Shown: positions 6,563-7,949 of the stretch, piece after piece
Layout: each line of letters starts with the position of its first letter
Position numbering within the stretch: position 1 is the first letter of the stretch
Assembly (NCBI GenBank): GCA_016839545.1
Contig: JAEOUB010000036.1
Location: 1 to 7,949, forward strand
Length of the DNA stretch: 7,949 nt
From: Candidatus Kariarchaeota archaeon
GTDB lineage: Archaea > Asgardarchaeota > Heimdallarchaeia > Heimdallarchaeales > Kariarchaeaceae
Reading direction: 5' to 3'
The notes under the pieces: generated by a model
The model's input: only the letters and a program-made list of their open reading frames with translations
Database searches by the model: none
What the model was told of the DNA's origin: nothing
Made by a program: the position numbers and the translations under genes

Positions 6563-6605
6563 TATTCTCACCAATCTTGAAATATGGAGTCGTCCATCCC
6601 ATTGT

Positions 6606-7301
6606 GTGGGAGATTTACGACCAAATTCTGAGATTGCTGATGGAGTCCACTGGATAAAGAATGGGTATGTCAACTCATATGTCATTGATAACGGTGAAGA
6701 TGAACTGATCCTCATTGACACAGGGACGAACAAGAAGGCCAAAACAATCATGCAATATATTCGTACAGACTTGTCTGATAAGACTCCTGCATCTATATTC
6801 TTAACACATCACCACCTTGATCATATGGGCGGTCTGTTCCATCTTGATCACCACTTCCACCCTCGAAAGTTTGCCCATGCTGTCGATGCAGAGGTCATTA
6901 CCGGCGAGCGTTCTTCTCCTGCATCCCGCAATTTGCTCCTCCGCCCAATAATGTGGCTGGCTTTGAAGCTAATCGGTCCACCCTCTGTTCAAGGTATAGA
7001 GCTCATTGAAGATGGTCAGGAGGAACAGGGTGTCAAAGTCTACCATCTCCCTGGTCATACCATGGGTTCTGTGGGCTTTTTGAAGGGAAGGACCTTCTTT
7101 TCGGGTGATGCTGCCGTATCATCTGGTGAGTCAATCAAAGTTGGCCCCGCAATGTTTGCTGAGAATCTGAATGCCGTTTATTCCTCCTTCAAGAAGCTGG
7201 GGTCAGTCTCTTTTGAGCAGCTACTACCTGGTCATGGTGCACCAATTCTTGAGAATGCTGACCAGAGAATAAAAGAGGCAATTGAGAAATATGAACTCTA
7301 G
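6606..7301 (+). CDS. Metallo-beta-lactamase-fold hydrolase
   Basis: This is a dinuclear-metal hydrolase of the broad MBL superfamily, probably cytoplasmic; 231 residues from the chosen start. All metal motifs are present: THHHLDH (His68, His70, Asp72, His73), His151 in LPGHTMGS, Asp168 in FSGDAAVS and His210 in LLPGHGAP. The first strands read HWIKNGYVNSYVI and ELILIDTGTN, as in the glyoxalase II and lactonase-like branch. A segment between the motifs (LLLRPIMWLALKLIGPPS) is hydrophobic and may cover the active site. The substrate is unknown, and it should not be taken as an antibiotic-resistance gene. The start is uncertain: GTG at 6606 fits the shared AT-rich element, while TTG at 6522 would add 28 residues that look unlike the fold and would run through the divergent promoter. 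The Orc1 gene follows after 91 bases with its own TATA box. Confidence 0.88.
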   Translation: MGDLRPNSEIADGVHWIKNGYVNSYVIDNGEDELILIDTGTNKKAKTIMQYIRTDLSDKTPASIFLTHHHLDHMGGLFHLDHHFHPRKFAHAVDAEVITGERSSPASRNLLLRPIMWLALKLIGPPSVQGIELIEDGQEEQGVKVYHLPGHTMGSVGFLKGRTFFSGDAAVSSGESIKVGPAMFAENLNAVYSSFKKLGSVSFEQLLPGHGAPILENADQRIKEAIEKYEL

Positions 7302-7378
7302 GTTTTACCCTAATACTTTCGGAGTACTCTCTTCCTTTCACTTTCAGTGTAGTCTGTCTGTCTATTTATAGTAAAACC
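7301..7378. repeat. 8-bp inverted repeat flanking the orc1 promoter region
   Basis: GGTTTTAC (7301-7308) is matched perfectly by GTAAAACC (7371-7378). The right arm begins right after the TATA box of orc1, so a bound protein there would block the promoter. Archaeal origins often lie beside orc1/cdc6 and carry inverted initiator sites, but no recognisable origin-recognition-box consensus or G-string is seen here. The match could also be chance. Confidence 0.3.
7363..7370 (+). promoter_or_regulatory. TATA box of orc1/cdc6
   Basis: TATTTATA is centred 26-27 bases before the ATG at 7393. This is the clearest promoter in the window and predicts an mRNA starting at the ATG itself. Confidence 0.6.
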
Positions 7379-7392
7379 ATCAATTTCTAGGA

Positions 7393-7949
7393 ATGGAGAA
7401 CATAGATCGTACGCCAAGTAGCATATTGGATCAGGCATTCAACAGACCCTCAGTATTCACTGATGAGAACAAATTGTCCGCCGATTACGTGCCCGATAAT
7501 TTGCTTTTCAGAGAGGACGATCTGAGGTTCTTGGTCAATCATTTTCGCGGTCTCTTCTCCCAGGGCATGACTCGTGGTCTCATTCTCACGGGGCCTGTGG
7601 GGTCTGGCAAGACATCGATATCAAAACGATTTGGAGAATGGGCTGTTGAACGGGGAAGAAAATCCTATATCAATATTGAATACGTTCACATCAATTGTCG
7701 TATCAATCGTACTCCGTTTATGGTCTTGCTTGCTGTGGCACGACATCTCAATCCACACATTCCCAATCGTGGGTATTCATCCAATGAACTTATGGAAATT
7801 ATCAATCAGATACTCGAGGCCAAGCACTATCGTTTGCTTGTGGTCCTCGATGAGGTGGATTTTCTGATCGAGCTGGATCTTTCAGACCTGCTATACGCTC
7901 TTTCGCGGGCAAATGATGGGGCAACTGGTGCGAGTGACCATGAGATCTC
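7393..7949 (+). CDS. cdc6: Orc1/Cdc6 DNA replication initiator (3' partial)
   Basis: Archaeal Orc1/Cdc6 proteins bind origins and load the MCM helicase. The window end cuts the gene after 185 residues of a usual length near 400, so the rest of the AAA+ domain and the C-terminal winged helix are missing. Seen are the entry motif DYVPDNLLFRE (31-41), Walker A GPVGSGKT (67-74), the YVHINCR strand (97-103) typical of this family, and Walker B LVVLDEVD (149-156). The ATG at 7393 is leaderless by its TATA box (7363). The frame continues through the edge without a stop. The gap of 91 bases upstream is a candidate place for an origin or for self-regulation, because archaeal initiator genes are often next to the origin they serve. 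Other AAA+ proteins are unlikely given the combined motifs. Confidence 0.93.
   Translation, partial: MENIDRTPSSILDQAFNRPSVFTDENKLSADYVPDNLLFREDDLRFLVNHFRGLFSQGMTRGLILTGPVGSGKTSISKRFGEWAVERGRKSYINIEYVHINCRINRTPFMVLLAVARHLNPHIPNRGYSSNELMEIINQILEAKHYRLLVVLDEVDFLIELDLSDLLYALSRANDGATGASDHEI

Noticed and set aside
6522..6605. TTG-started 28-residue extension of the MBL-fold gene
   Set aside because: TTG is the weakest start, the residues do not look like the fold, and they cover the shared promoter with the divergent gene.
6606..7301. Antibiotic-resistance beta-lactamase
   Set aside because: Only the general MBL metal motifs are present; the sequence fits the wide glyoxalase/lactonase-like group and there is no signal peptide.
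7574..7867. 97-residue plus-strand ORF inside the Orc1 gene
   Set aside because: It is a shadow frame of the clear AAA+ coding sequence with Walker A and B motifs.

Overview
The window looks archaeal. It carries an Orc1/Cdc6 replication initiator, a NikR-type regulator, a mevalonate-pathway HMG-CoA synthase, and TATA-like boxes that sit about 24-31 bases before several start codons, as expected for leaderless or nearly leaderless archaeal transcripts. DNA is moderately AT-rich, with mixed AGA/AGG/CGN arginine codons and GTG as well as ATG starts. The lineage cannot be fixed from this alone; a mesophilic archaeon is the best guess, and an Asgard-type origin is possible but unproven.

Layout. 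(1) Positions 3-1997, plus strand: the 3' part of a very large GH13 alpha-amylase-like protein whose start lies outside the window. Its closest remembered relatives are long bacterial amylase-family proteins, but here the usual C-terminal part is replaced by a coiled coil and a winged-helix domain. (2) 2194-3603, plus: HMG-CoA synthase (mvaS), with a possible second upstream promoter, a hairpin and a 12-residue micro-ORF in the gap before it. (3) 3700-4591, plus: a two-gene unit, NikR with all four nickel ligands followed one base later by a Nudix hydrolase. (4) 4666-5974, plus: a single-pass membrane coiled-coil protein and a four-helix membrane protein, both unrecognised, each with its own TATA-like box. 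(5) 5967-6509, minus: a second Nudix hydrolase, overlapping the membrane gene tail to tail by 8 bases. (6) 6606-7301, plus: a metallo-beta-lactamase-fold hydrolase, divergent from the Nudix gene. (7) 7393-7949, plus: the N-terminal half of Orc1/Cdc6, cut by the window end.

These genes do not form one pathway. The clear links are the NikR-Nudix operon and perhaps the pair of membrane genes. No RNA genes, CRISPR, insertion sequences or transposases were seen. No gene-free stretch exceeds 300 bases; the longest is 196 bases (1998-2193). No convincing oligo-T terminators were found.

The most unusual item is the amylase/coiled-coil/winged-helix fusion. Next come the two-gene membrane module and the inverted repeat around the Orc1 promoter.
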